Shown in pieces: positions 9,568 through 17,511 of a stretch of 64,000 nt of DNA. Within the stretch, counting starts at the first letter, position 1. Each line of letters starts with the position of its first letter. The position numbers and the translations under genes are program-made. The notes beneath the pieces are model-generated. The model was not told the origin of the DNA. It saw only the letters and a program-made list of their open reading frames with translations, and did no database searches. The stretch is from Rubeoparvulum massiliense (GTDB lineage: Bacteria > Bacillota > Bacilli > Rubeoparvulales > Rubeoparvulaceae), in the NCBI RefSeq assembly GCF_001049895.1, contig NZ_CVPE01000003.1, positions 310,001 to 374,000 of the forward strand, written 5' to 3'.

Positions 9568-10551
9568 TTAGTTTTCTCCTGATTTCAACCATTTAGCAAC
9601 ATCTTTTGCATGGTAGGTGATGATCAGATCAGCACCTGCACGCTTGAAGCTTACCATCGTTTCCATTACAATACGTTTTTCATCAATCCAGCCATTGATA
9701 GCTGCAGCCTTCACCATGGCATACTCCCCACTTACATTATATACAGCCATGGGTAAATCAAATGAGTTGCGGACATCACGTAGAATATCCAAGTAGGGTA
9801 AACCTGGCTTCACCATTAGGATGTCAGCCCCCTCCACTGCGTCAGAAGTCGCTTCGCGCAGGGCTTCGCGGCGGTTAGCAGGATCCATTTGATAGCTCTT
9901 CCGGTCACCAAACTGTGGAGCTGACTGAGCAGCATCACGGAATGGTCCGTAATAGGCTGATGCATATTTCACAGCATAGGACATGATGGGAATATCCGTA
10001 TATCCTGCTTCATCTAATCCTTCGCGAATGGCTAAAACGAAGCCATCCATCATGTTGGAAGGAGCGATAATATCAGCACCTGCCTCTGCTTGTGACACTG
10101 CAGTTTTTACATGGAGTTCCAACGACTTATCATTCTTTACGATCCCATTCTCTACCACACCACAATGACCATGATCGGTGTACTCACAGAGACAAGTATC
10201 TGCCACAACCACCAATTCCGGTGCCCATTCCTTCACCTTACGGATTGCTTGTTGGACAATCCCTGTATCACAATACGCTTCAGAGCCTACTGCATCCTTG
10301 TGATGTGGAACACCAAACAGAATCACGCTAGGAATGCCGAGCTGTACCACTTCATCAATCTCTTCCTTCAAGCGATCAAGGGAAAAGTTATAGATCCCTG
10401 GCATGGAAGGAATGGGATCCCTATGATTTTCACCCTCCACCACAAAAATGGGATAAATGAGATCATCCACTGAAACATGATTTTCCCGTACCATCCTACG
10501 AATGGTTGATGTCTGCCGTAAGCGGCGATGACGATCAAATTCTGTGATCAT
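9568..10551 (-). CDS. hemB: Delta-aminolevulinic acid dehydratase (porphobilinogen synthase)
   Basis: Joins two 5-aminolevulinates to porphobilinogen. The zinc-site cysteines are in [14 protein letters not shown], and two active-site lysine regions are visible: [15 protein letters not shown] and the Schiff-base segment [11 protein letters not shown] take ATG at 10551 ([10 protein letters not shown], 327 residues) as the start because AGGAGG lies 9 bases before it. A longer frame from 10572 would contain that AGGAGG inside the coding sequence and has no site of its own. The 110-base gap to hemD holds a promoter, a PerR-like box and repeats. Confidence 0.96.
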   Translation of the reverse strand: MITEFDRHRRLRQTSTIRRMVRENHVSVDDLIYPIFVVEGENHRDPIPSMPGIYNFSLDRLKEEIDEVVQLGIPSVILFGVPHHKDAVGSEAYCDTGIVQQAIRKVKEWAPELVVVADTCLCEYTDHGHCGVVENGIVKNDKSLELHVKTAVSQAEAGADIIAPSNMMDGFVLAIREGLDEAGYTDIPIMSYAVKYASAYYGPFRDAAQSAPQFGDRKSYQMDPANRREALREATSDAVEGADILMVKPGLPYLDILRDVRNSFDLPMAVYNVSGEYAMVKAAAINGWIDEKRIVMETMVSFKRAGADLIITYHAKDVAKWLKSGEN

Positions 10552-10575
10552 CTTTCGAAGCCTCCTATTCATCTA

Positions 10576-10626
10576 CTTGATTCATCCACATGAATTTATC
10601 CACTTGACTTGATTCATCCATATGAA
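10576..10626. repeat. Two 19-bp direct repeats upstream of hemB
   Basis: CTTGATTCATCCACATGAA (10576-10594) and CTTGATTCATCCATATGAA (10608-10626) differ at one base. They are spaced exactly 32 bp apart (three helical turns), within the presumed hemB 5' untranslated region. Confidence 0.85.
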
Positions 10627-10642
10627 CAATGTGAAATAATGT

Positions 10643-10657
10643 TCATTCTCATTATAA
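10643..10657. promoter_or_regulatory. PerR/Fur-like box before hemB
   Basis: On the minus strand TTATAATGAGAATGA matches the PerR consensus TTATAATnATTATAA at 11 of 14 defined positions. It overlaps the -10 of the internal promoter. PerR control of the hem operon is known in B. subtilis, though upstream of hemA. The regulator here is inferred. Confidence 0.45.
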
Positions 10658-10679
10658 TGGTTTATCGCTGAGATGTCTC
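10651..10679 (-). promoter_or_regulatory. Internal promoter for hemB-E-H-Y-L
   Basis: GAGACA (10679-10674), a 17-bp spacer and a perfect TATAAT (10656-10651) straddle the end of hemD. It would drive the second half of the operon separately. Confidence 0.55.
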
Positions 10680-11465
10680 GGAAAAAAGCTTACAGAGTGT
10701 TACGACTAATCCATCTACTGTATGCTCCTCGGCCATGCCATGCACAGGAAGTTCATGGGCTTGAAGCGCCTGAGCAGTAATAGGACCAATGGCTAGCAGC
10801 CGCACATTACAGAGAAGTTCAGTAATGGGCAAGGTTGATTGAAGTGTTTGTAACCCTTGGATCATATAATGAACCGTCGATGGACTTGTGAAAGTGATCG
10901 CATCGACCTTCTGCTTGAGCAATTGCTCATAGAGTGGCTTAATGGAGCCTTGGGCAGGAACTGTCTCATAGCAGACAGGTGCATCTACATGCAAGCCTGC
11001 TTGCTCCAGCTGTTCGATCAAATAAGGACGAGCTAGGTTTCCACGAAGATAGAGCACCTGCTCTCCAGCCTTCACCTGATGCTGAAGGAGCGCCCAGATC
11101 TCCTCTGCAACGAATTTCTCCGGCATCAACTCCACTTGGATGCCACAATTCTCCATGGCCTTCTTTGTTTTTTTACCCACGGTAACAAAACGGTTAGTCA
11201 ATTGCGAGGGAACTATCCCCTCCTCCTGTAATGCATAACAAAATGCTACTACCCCATTTTGACTGGTTACCATGACCCAATTATACTGGGTAATTTGTTG
11301 AACCGCCTGATGAAAGGGCTCAGGATCCTGCGGAGGGATGATGTCGATCATGGGGAGGGAGAGGACTTTGGCTCCCAGCTGCTCCAGTTGGGAACAAAAC
11401 GCTTCACTTTGCTTCGCTGAACGTGTTACAACAATGGTGCGTCCCCTTAGCGGTAGCTCATCCAT
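10662..11465 (-). CDS. hemD: Uroporphyrinogen III synthase
   Basis: Cyclises and inverts ring D of hydroxymethylbilane to form uroporphyrinogen III. The family is poorly conserved. Here the two-domain fold is recognised from LPLRGRTIVVTRSAKQSEAF at the N-terminus, WVMVTSQNGVVAF near 70 and AITFTSPSTVHYMI near 170. RLLAIGPITAQAL is near 225. The start chosen is ATG at 11465, with AGAGGA overlapping the end of hemC and only 4 bases after its stop. A longer frame would begin with TTG inside hemC. The protein is 267 residues, a usual length. Confidence 0.93.
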   Translation of the reverse strand: MDELPLRGRTIVVTRSAKQSEAFCSQLEQLGAKVLSLPMIDIIPPQDPEPFHQAVQQITQYNWVMVTSQNGVVAFCYALQEEGIVPSQLTNRFVTVGKKTKKAMENCGIQVELMPEKFVAEEIWALLQHQVKAGEQVLYLRGNLARPYLIEQLEQAGLHVDAPVCYETVPAQGSIKPLYEQLLKQKVDAITFTSPSTVHYMIQGLQTLQSTLPITELLCNVRLLAIGPITAQALQAHELPVHGMAEEHTVDGLVVTLCKLFSETSQR

Positions 11466-11469
11466 CTCA

Positions 11470-12390
11470 CTACATCCTCTCTTTCGCAAGCTCGATCCAT
11501 TGCTTGGCTCCTTGATCGAGGAAATGTTGTGCTAATCCAATGCCGAGGGTCTCTGGATCTGCACCAGTCATCTCTTCTTTTAGCCAAGCACTTCCATCTG
11601 GATCCGCCACAAAGCCCCGGAGACGATAACCCTTCTCTAGCTTCTCACAGAAGGCCCCAATTGGAATCTGACAACCTCCTTCGAGCTTGCGGAGGAATGC
11701 CCGTTCTGCTGCCACTGTTTCTGCGGTGACTACATGATGAATCTGTTGAAGGAGCTGGCGAACCTCTTGATCATCAGCACGACACTCAATGGCAAGGGCT
11801 CCTTGACCAACAGCTGGTAAACAGATCTCTGTATCCAGTGCTTCTGTCACCACATCCTCCCACTGTAGGCGCTGAAGGCCTGCCATAGCAAGGATGATCG
11901 CGTCAAACTGGCCTTCCTTTAACTTGCGTAAGCGTGTATCCAGGTTACCACGAAGCATGGCGATCTTGAGATCCGATCGATACTGTGTAAGCTGAATTGA
12001 ACGGCGTAGACTAGAGGTTCCGATCACGGCACCTTGCGGAAGCTCAGCGAGAGGAATACCTTCTCTGGATATGAATGCATCCCGAGGATCCACACGTTTT
12101 GGAACCGCACCTAGCATGAGCCCATCGGGAATCACCGCTGGCATGTCCTTCATGCTATGAACCGCAAAATCGATCCGCCCCTCCAATAAGGCCTGCTCGA
12201 TTTCAGAAACAAAGAGGCCTTTTCCACCTACCTTGCTCAATGCCACATCGAGAATTTGATCACCCTTCGTGACGATCTCCTCGATTTGAAATTGAAAAGG
12301 AAGCCCAAGTGCTTCTAATTGGTGAATCACCCAACGAGTCTGGGTTAATGCTAGCTGACTCCGACGGGAGCCCACAATGATTGTTCTCAT
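11470..12390 (-). CDS. hemC: Hydroxymethylbilane synthase (porphobilinogen deaminase)
   Basis: Polymerises four porphobilinogens into hydroxymethylbilane. The product begins [18 protein letters not shown]. It carries the active-site arginine/aspartate region [13 protein letters not shown] and the dipyrromethane-attachment cysteine in [14 protein letters not shown] (near residue 240). The start is ATG at 12390, with GGAGG 7 bases upstream, giving 306 residues. The upstream in-frame ATG at 12426 lacks a site. It is followed directly by hemD. Confidence 0.96.
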   Translation of the reverse strand: MRTIIVGSRRSQLALTQTRWVIHQLEALGLPFQFQIEEIVTKGDQILDVALSKVGGKGLFVSEIEQALLEGRIDFAVHSMKDMPAVIPDGLMLGAVPKRVDPRDAFISREGIPLAELPQGAVIGTSSLRRSIQLTQYRSDLKIAMLRGNLDTRLRKLKEGQFDAIILAMAGLQRLQWEDVVTEALDTEICLPAVGQGALAIECRADDQEVRQLLQQIHHVVTAETVAAERAFLRKLEGGCQIPIGAFCEKLEKGYRLRGFVADPDGSAWLKEEMTGADPETLGIGLAQHFLDQGAKQWIELAKERM

Positions 12391-12425
12391 TCTAATTCCT
12401 CCAATCCCTTCATTCTGGTTGTGCA

Positions 12426-13268
12426 TTAGTTAGGAAACCAAAGGTGAAACTGGGAGATGGTTGAAGAAAAAATATAATTGATAATAATGGTACTAAAAGA
12501 GAGCAAATTCCACCAGGCAAGGCGAATACCATTCCCATTCTCTTTTCCTTGCAAATACTTATAGAAATAGTATGAGTAAAAGAGTGTAACTACAACCGAC
12601 ATAAGTACTTTTGGATCAAGGACCCATGCAGACAGCGGTAAGATACTAGTAGCCCAAATGGAGCCAACGATTAGTCCTGTTACCAACAATGTAAGTCCTA
12701 ACAAATTGAGATAGTACGAGAAGTGGTAAAGCTGATCTAGGCTAGGTAGACGCATGAAACGATAGTTGATTCGTTTGCGCTTCAAACGGCGATACTGTAG
12801 TAGATATAAGAATGAAAAGATCGCTGATAATGAAAAGGCGACGTAGCTCATCAAGCTCATACCAATATGTAAGAAGAGCAGTTCAGAGATCAATTCATGT
12901 TGCTCTGCTACAAGTAAGGATGGGGCGGGCTTCACAAACCAGCAGATGACCAAGACGGTAAAGGCGATGAGATTGGTAAAAATAAAGATAAAATCCACAT
13001 GCCAGAGAAAATTGATCAACCACGCTAGTGTGAGCAGTAGCCATGAATAAAAGTAGAGGGTTTCAAACAATGTTAAGATGGGGAAATACTCTTTTTCCAT
13101 AATTTGCACGATAAAAAAAAGGGTTTGGACAACCCAAACAATAGTTAATAACCAGAAGGCAATTTGCTTTGCCTTCCGGTTTTTTTGGAGAAGATCTGTG
13201 AAATATAAGAAAATGCTTAATGCATATAGAAAAATTACAAAATCAATTAGCCAATTATTTCCATACAT
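12426..13268 (-). CDS. hemX: HemX, integral membrane protein (CcsA-like)
   Basis: A 280-residue protein with about eight membrane segments, beginning [20 protein letters not shown]. In B. subtilis HemX lowers the cellular level of glutamyl-tRNA reductase. The fold resembles the cytochrome c assembly/heme-handling family. Hydrophobic stretches cover nearly the whole chain, with short charged loops such as [12 protein letters not shown] near 160. It sits between hemA (22 bases) and hemC (35 bases), the conserved HemX position. The biochemical role is not settled. Confidence 0.9.
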   Translation of the reverse strand: MYGNNWLIDFVIFLYALSIFLYFTDLLQKNRKAKQIAFWLLTIVWVVQTLFFIVQIMEKEYFPILTLFETLYFYSWLLLTLAWLINFLWHVDFIFIFTNLIAFTVLVICWFVKPAPSLLVAEQHELISELLFLHIGMSLMSYVAFSLSAIFSFLYLLQYRRLKRKRINYRFMRLPSLDQLYHFSYYLNLLGLTLLVTGLIVGSIWATSILPLSAWVLDPKVLMSVVVTLFYSYYFYKYLQGKENGNGIRLAWWNLLSFSTIIINYIFSSTISQFHLWFPN

Positions 13269-13290
13269 TGATCGTTACGTCCTCCCCTAC

Positions 13291-14664
13291 TTAACGAGCA
13301 GGCGCCTTTTCAAATGGTACAGTTAGGCCAACCATCTCAATGGTTTGCTCTGCAGCGAGACGGCGACGTTCTGCATCCATTCTTTGCTTTTGTACCACTT
13401 GTTCTTCAATCCCAAACATTTGGCTCACGATCTGTAATCGCTCCTCACGCTGAGCGTTTCCTGCTAATTCCTTGGTTTGAATAATCGGGTCCTTCAATAG
13501 TTGATTAATGATGGACATGCTATGCTTACGGATCTGCTTCCGTTCCCGTTCTGATAGATCTGGAAGCTTGTTCTCTAGGCTGCGCATCGTCTCTTCATAG
13601 ATGCTATTCGCCTTCTCTCGGAGTGCTGCTAGAACAGGAACTACTCCCATCATCTCTAACCATTGCTGAAATTCTTCAATCTCTTTCTCAATCATGACTT
13701 CAATTTTTGCTGCCTCGTGTTCCCGCTCTTTTAAATTGGCTTCTACAATGCCCTCAAGATCATCAATATCATAGAGAAAAACGCCTTCAATTTCTTGGAG
13801 AACTGGATCTAAGTCACGAGGTACTGCAATATCGATCATAAAGAGTGGCCGGTATTGACGACGCTTCATGACTGGGCGTACATCCTCAGCCTTCAGAATC
13901 ACCTTGGTAGCGCTGGTAGAACTAATTACAATATCTGCCTCCAATAATGCATCAACCAATTGATCCCAAGGAAGTGCGGTTCCATTAAAGCGTTGGGCCA
14001 TCTCCTGTGCCTTCTCTAAGGTTCTGTTGATAACCATTACATCTGCAACGCCATTGGCATTTAGGTGAGTGGCTGTTAGTTCACTCATCTTTCCTGCGCC
14101 AATTAATAAGACGCGCTTCTTCGCAAAAGTGCCAAAAATCTTCTTCCCCAATTCAATGGCTGCATAGCTAACAGAGACCGCATTTTGACTGATCTCAGTC
14201 TCAGAATGTGCGCGCTTTGCAAGGGTGATTGCTTGCTTAAACAGCGTGTTGAAGACACTTCCTGTGCTTCCATTCTGCTGAGCAACCTGAAAAGCATCAC
14301 GAATCTGACCAAGAATCTGGGTTTCACCTAAAACCATGGAATCGAGGCCAGTAGTTACACGGAATAGATGGCGAATTGCATCATCCTCTACGTGAATATA
14401 GAGATGCCGGGAAAATTGTTCTACGGGAATACCAAACCAAGAGGATAGAAACGCCTTCAGCATGTGGCTCCCTGGATGCTCTTGATCCACCACAGCATAC
14501 AATTCCATCCGATTACATGTGCTCACAATAATGCACTCAAGAATACTTTTGGTGTTCCGTAGAATATAGTTGGCACGGGGTAATTCATCCGCTTGAAAAA
14601 CGAATTTTTCTCGGACTTCCACAGGCGCTGTACGATAATTGAGACCTACAACCATTACATGCAT
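13291..14664 (-). CDS. hemA: Glutamyl-tRNA reductase
   Basis: NADPH-dependent reduction of glutamyl-tRNA to glutamate-1-semialdehyde, the first and regulated step of heme synthesis. The nucleophile cysteine lies in IVSTCNRMELYAV (near residue 50). GLDSMVLGETQILGQ (near 110), the NADPH fold VLLIGAGKMSELTA (near 185) and a C-terminal helical dimerisation domain follow. The start is ATG at 14664 (MHVMVVGLNYRTAPVEVREKF), with GGGGTGGTGATT upstream, giving 457 residues. ATG at 14655 is an alternative. It is the first gene of the heme operon. Confidence 0.96.
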   Translation of the reverse strand: MHVMVVGLNYRTAPVEVREKFVFQADELPRANYILRNTKSILECIIVSTCNRMELYAVVDQEHPGSHMLKAFLSSWFGIPVEQFSRHLYIHVEDDAIRHLFRVTTGLDSMVLGETQILGQIRDAFQVAQQNGSTGSVFNTLFKQAITLAKRAHSETEISQNAVSVSYAAIELGKKIFGTFAKKRVLLIGAGKMSELTATHLNANGVADVMVINRTLEKAQEMAQRFNGTALPWDQLVDALLEADIVISSTSATKVILKAEDVRPVMKRRQYRPLFMIDIAVPRDLDPVLQEIEGVFLYDIDDLEGIVEANLKEREHEAAKIEVMIEKEIEEFQQWLEMMGVVPVLAALREKANSIYEETMRSLENKLPDLSERERKQIRKHSMSIINQLLKDPIIQTKELAGNAQREERLQIVSQMFGIEEQVVQKQRMDAERRRLAAEQTIEMVGLTVPFEKAPAR

Positions 14665-14733
14665 GGAATCACCACCCCATATCCTCCCTTTTTTTCTATG
14701 AATAAGGCAGTAACTGATCATAATATCGCCCTT

Positions 14734-14764
14734 ATTATAACATGCTTCCTGTATCTTCTTGACA
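14734..14764 (-). promoter_or_regulatory. Promoter of the heme operon (hemA)
   Basis: An extended -10, TGTTATAAT (14742-14734), lies about 70 bases upstream of hemA. The -35 region is weak (TCAAGA at 17 bp or TGTCAA at 19 bp). The TG extension compensates. Confidence 0.55.
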
Positions 14765-14834
14765 GCATTTGTGAACAAATTGTCACGAGAGGGCATAGGT
14801 TAATCAGTAGTCATACAAGAGGGAGGTTGATCAG

Positions 14835-15842
14835 ATGAGACTGCGTTTAATAGCTTTCCTACTTTGTTTTACACTTCTCTTGGCAGGATGTCAAACAAAT
14901 AGCTCAGGGGAAGGCGACGAGCCCATTCCTGTTCGCTTGTTTGAAGTGACCCATTCCTTATTTTATGCTCCACAATATGTGGCATTAGAGTTGGGGTTCT
15001 TTAAGGAAGAGGGGCTAGATGTTCAATTAACCACCGCTTTTGGTGGGGATAAAACTATGACTGCTTTGTTGAGCGGCGAAGCAGATATCATCCTTGTCGG
15101 TACGGAAACAACCATCTATGTCGCACAGCAGGAGGCTTCCGACTTAGCCATCAATTTTGCCCAGCTCACCCAAACTGATGGAACCTTTCTCGTTTCCCGA
15201 GAACCCATTGAAAACTTTCAATGGGAAATGCTCAGAGGACGTGTGCTCCTGGGACAGCGTAAGGGGGGAATGCCCCAAATGGTAAGTGAGTACGTACAAC
15301 ACGTACAGGGCTTAGTTCCCCATGAGGATCTGGAGATCATCCAAAATATTGATTTTGCCAATCTAGGCACCGCTTTTATCTCAGGAACAGGTGAATTTGC
15401 TCAGCTCTTTGAACCAGTTGCTTCCAAAATTGAGTTGGAGGGCCATGGACATGTGGTCGCATCATTCGGTGAAAGTAGTGGAAATCTCCCGTATACCGTC
15501 TATATTACAAAAGCGAGTATGATTGAGCAAAATCCAACGGTGGTTCAACAATTCACCAATGCCATCTATCGTGCTCAGATCTGGGTCAATGAACACTCCA
15601 TTGAAGAGCTAGCTCAGGTCATTCAGCCTGCTTTTCCAGATATTGAACAAGAATTATTAATCAAGGTACTGGAGCGTTATAAAAATCAAGGTTCCTGGGC
15701 CACGGATCCGATTATTGATGAAACGGAATATCATCATCTTGAAGAGGTGATGGAGCTCGCAGGAGAGTTACCCAAAAAAGTACCTTATGAATTGATCATC
15801 AATACGCAATTTGCCAAAGCTGCTATGGAACAAGGCAGGTGA
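14835..15842 (+). CDS. ABC transporter substrate-binding lipoprotein (NMT1/SsuA/ThiY type)
   Basis: Extracytoplasmic receptor for an ABC importer. A lipoprotein signal is clear: MRLRLIAFLLCFTLLLAGCQ, with lipobox LLAGC and Cys19 as the lipidated residue. The mature part carries the family pattern FYAPQYVALELGFFKEEGLDV and FGGDKTMTALLSGEADIILVG. The family binds small anionic or pyrimidine substrates (sulfonates, nitrate, HMP). The substrate cannot be told from sequence. The start ATG at 14835 has GAGGGAGG upstream. It leads a three-gene plus-strand operon divergent from hemA. Confidence 0.88.
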   Translation: MRLRLIAFLLCFTLLLAGCQTNSSGEGDEPIPVRLFEVTHSLFYAPQYVALELGFFKEEGLDVQLTTAFGGDKTMTALLSGEADIILVGTETTIYVAQQEASDLAINFAQLTQTDGTFLVSREPIENFQWEMLRGRVLLGQRKGGMPQMVSEYVQHVQGLVPHEDLEIIQNIDFANLGTAFISGTGEFAQLFEPVASKIELEGHGHVVASFGESSGNLPYTVYITKASMIEQNPTVVQQFTNAIYRAQIWVNEHSIEELAQVIQPAFPDIEQELLIKVLERYKNQGSWATDPIIDETEYHHLEEVMELAGELPKKVPYELIINTQFAKAAMEQGR

Positions 15843-16621
15843 AAATCATGTTTTCTACACCCCTCATTCAATTGAAGCAAGTAAGTAAACAATACATCAC
15901 CCGCCACCGCGTAGTTCAAGCGATCCATAATATCTCCTTTATAATTCATGAAGGTGAGTTTGTCTCCCTTGTCGGACCGAGTGGGTGTGGAAAGAGTACC
16001 ATCCTTTCGCTCATCGCTGGTCTCATCCACCCCTCATCAGGTAGGATTCAGATTGGAAAAGGCTCAAATGTGGAGGAACGCCCACAGGTGGGCTATATGC
16101 TTCAACAGGATTACCTCTTAAAGTGGCGAACGGTGGAAAAGAATCTTTATTTAGGATTAGAGATTCAAAAACGTGATCAAATGGAGAATCGAGAAGCAGC
16201 TCTCCATCTCCTCGAAGAGATCGGTCTACTTGACTATAAGGATGCTTATCCTGATCAGCTTTCGGGAGGAATGCGACAACGTGTCGCCTTCGTCCGTACA
16301 TTGGCTATTCAACCGGAGGTCCTTCTTCTCGATGAACCCTTCTCTGCCTTAGATTATCAGACCAAGATTCAATTAGAGGAATTGGTGAAATGCACCTTGA
16401 AACGCCATCAAAAAACAGGCATCTTAGTTACACACGATATTGGCGAAGCTATTGCCATGAGCGATCGTATTTTCCTGCTCTCCGCCAATCCAGGCACATT
16501 GATTCATGAGCTTTCTATACCTCCAGAACTCCGAGAAGCTTCTCCTTTCGCAGTACGTCAATTTCCCATTTTCCAACACTACTTTGAAGAAATCTGGAAG
16601 GAGCTACGACGATATGAGTAA
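15839..16621 (+). CDS. ABC transporter ATP-binding protein (SsuB/TauB type)
   Basis: Cytoplasmic ATPase of the importer, 260 residues. The Walker A motif GPSGCGKST is near residue 43, the Q-loop MLQQDYLL near 87, and the signature LSGGMRQRVAF near 140. Walker B, VLLLDEPFSALD, is near 160, and the switch histidine is in LVTHDIGEAIAMSD near 198. The GTG start at 15839 overlaps the lipoprotein stop (GTGA). An ATG three codons later (15848), with AGGTG before it, is an equally good start. The order is receptor, ATPase, permease. Confidence 0.9.
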   Translation: MKIMFSTPLIQLKQVSKQYITRHRVVQAIHNISFIIHEGEFVSLVGPSGCGKSTILSLIAGLIHPSSGRIQIGKGSNVEERPQVGYMLQQDYLLKWRTVEKNLYLGLEIQKRDQMENREAALHLLEEIGLLDYKDAYPDQLSGGMRQRVAFVRTLAIQPEVLLLDEPFSALDYQTKIQLEELVKCTLKRHQKTGILVTHDIGEAIAMSDRIFLLSANPGTLIHELSIPPELREASPFAVRQFPIFQHYFEEIWKELRRYE

Positions 16622-17435
16622 ATTGCTAAAGCAATTTCAAGTAGTGGGTGAAAATGAAGAGCATCGCCAATATTTACGCCAGCTTCGACGAGAATACTGG
16701 TTGATCAAATTTTCTCAGCTTACATTATTGCTTCTCCTCCTGGGTTTATGGGAGGTGGCATCCTCCCTCCATTGGATCAATCCCCTGCTCTTTAGCTCTC
16801 CAAAAAAGATCTTCTTACTCTTCCTTGAGATGATTAGCACTGGTGAAATCTACCGCCACGCAATCATCACCATCCTAGAGACCATTGTCGGTTTCTTACT
16901 TGGAACCATCCTTGGAACATTGGTAGCCATCCTGATCTGGTTCTCGCCTTTTCTCTCCAAGGTGCTTGATCCGTACATCGTGGTTCTCAATGGCTTACCC
17001 AAGGTTGCACTAGGCCCCCTCTTCATCGTTGCTTTTGGTGGTGGTTACATCGCCATTATTACCATGGCCATCGCCATCTCCATTATTGTAACCATTATTG
17101 TAGTCTATAGTAGTTTTCAGGAAGTGGATGAGAATTACCTTAAGCTAGCCCGGAGCTTTGGCGCTACGAAAAGACAAAGCTTTAGTAAAATCGTCTGGCC
17201 TGCCTCTCTTTCAAGTATTATCGCCACACTGAAAGTGAATGTAGGCTTGGCATGGGTAGGCGTCATTGTGGGTGAATTTTTGGTTTCGAAGGCAGGCTTG
17301 GGCTACCTGATGATCTATGGCTTTCAGGTCTTCAATTTGACCCTCGTGATGTTGAGCCTATTACTCATCGGTCTATTTGCTACCATCATGTATCAAGGGG
17401 TGAGCTATATCGAACGCCGAATCTTACGACGCTGA
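16614..17435 (+). CDS. ABC transporter permease (SsuC/TauC type)
   Basis: Membrane channel of the importer, 273 residues with about six membrane segments. The cytoplasmic EAA loop, contacting the ATPase, reads YLKLARSFGATKRQSFSKIVWPAS. The start is ATG at 16614, inside the last codons of the ATPase gene (TATGAGTAA), with AAGGAG 10 bases upstream; longer frames run through the ATPase gene. The charged N-terminus before the first membrane segment is somewhat long (about 45 residues). Confidence 0.9.
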   Translation: MSKLLKQFQVVGENEEHRQYLRQLRREYWLIKFSQLTLLLLLLGLWEVASSLHWINPLLFSSPKKIFLLFLEMISTGEIYRHAIITILETIVGFLLGTILGTLVAILIWFSPFLSKVLDPYIVVLNGLPKVALGPLFIVAFGGGYIAIITMAIAISIIVTIIVVYSSFQEVDENYLKLARSFGATKRQSFSKIVWPASLSSIIATLKVNVGLAWVGVIVGEFLVSKAGLGYLMIYGFQVFNLTLVMLSLLLIGLFATIMYQGVSYIERRILRR

Positions 17436-17449
17436 GATCAAGATTCTGC

Positions 17450-17478
17450 TTAACCAACCGCTCCATGTGGGATATAAT
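17450..17478 (+). promoter_or_regulatory. Promoter of the EamA transporter gene
   Basis: TTAACC (17450-17455), a 17-bp spacer and a perfect TATAAT (17473-17478) lie 34 bases before the start codon. Confidence 0.6.
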
Positions 17479-17509
17479 TAGAATATTATTGAGATCGAAA
17501 CGGAGCGGT
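17457..17509. repeat. 8-bp inverted repeat flanking the eamA promoter -10
   Basis: ACCGCTCC (17457-17464) and GGAGCGGT (17502-17509) are perfectly complementary. The right arm covers the Shine-Dalgarno region and the left arm lies in the promoter spacer. Confidence 0.7.
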
Positions 17510-17511
17510 AC

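Noticed and set aside
14665-14834. TPP or other vitamin riboswitch before the NMT1-type ABC transporter
   Set aside because: The conserved TPP core (CTGAGA ... ACCTGATCTGG) is absent and the leader is too short.
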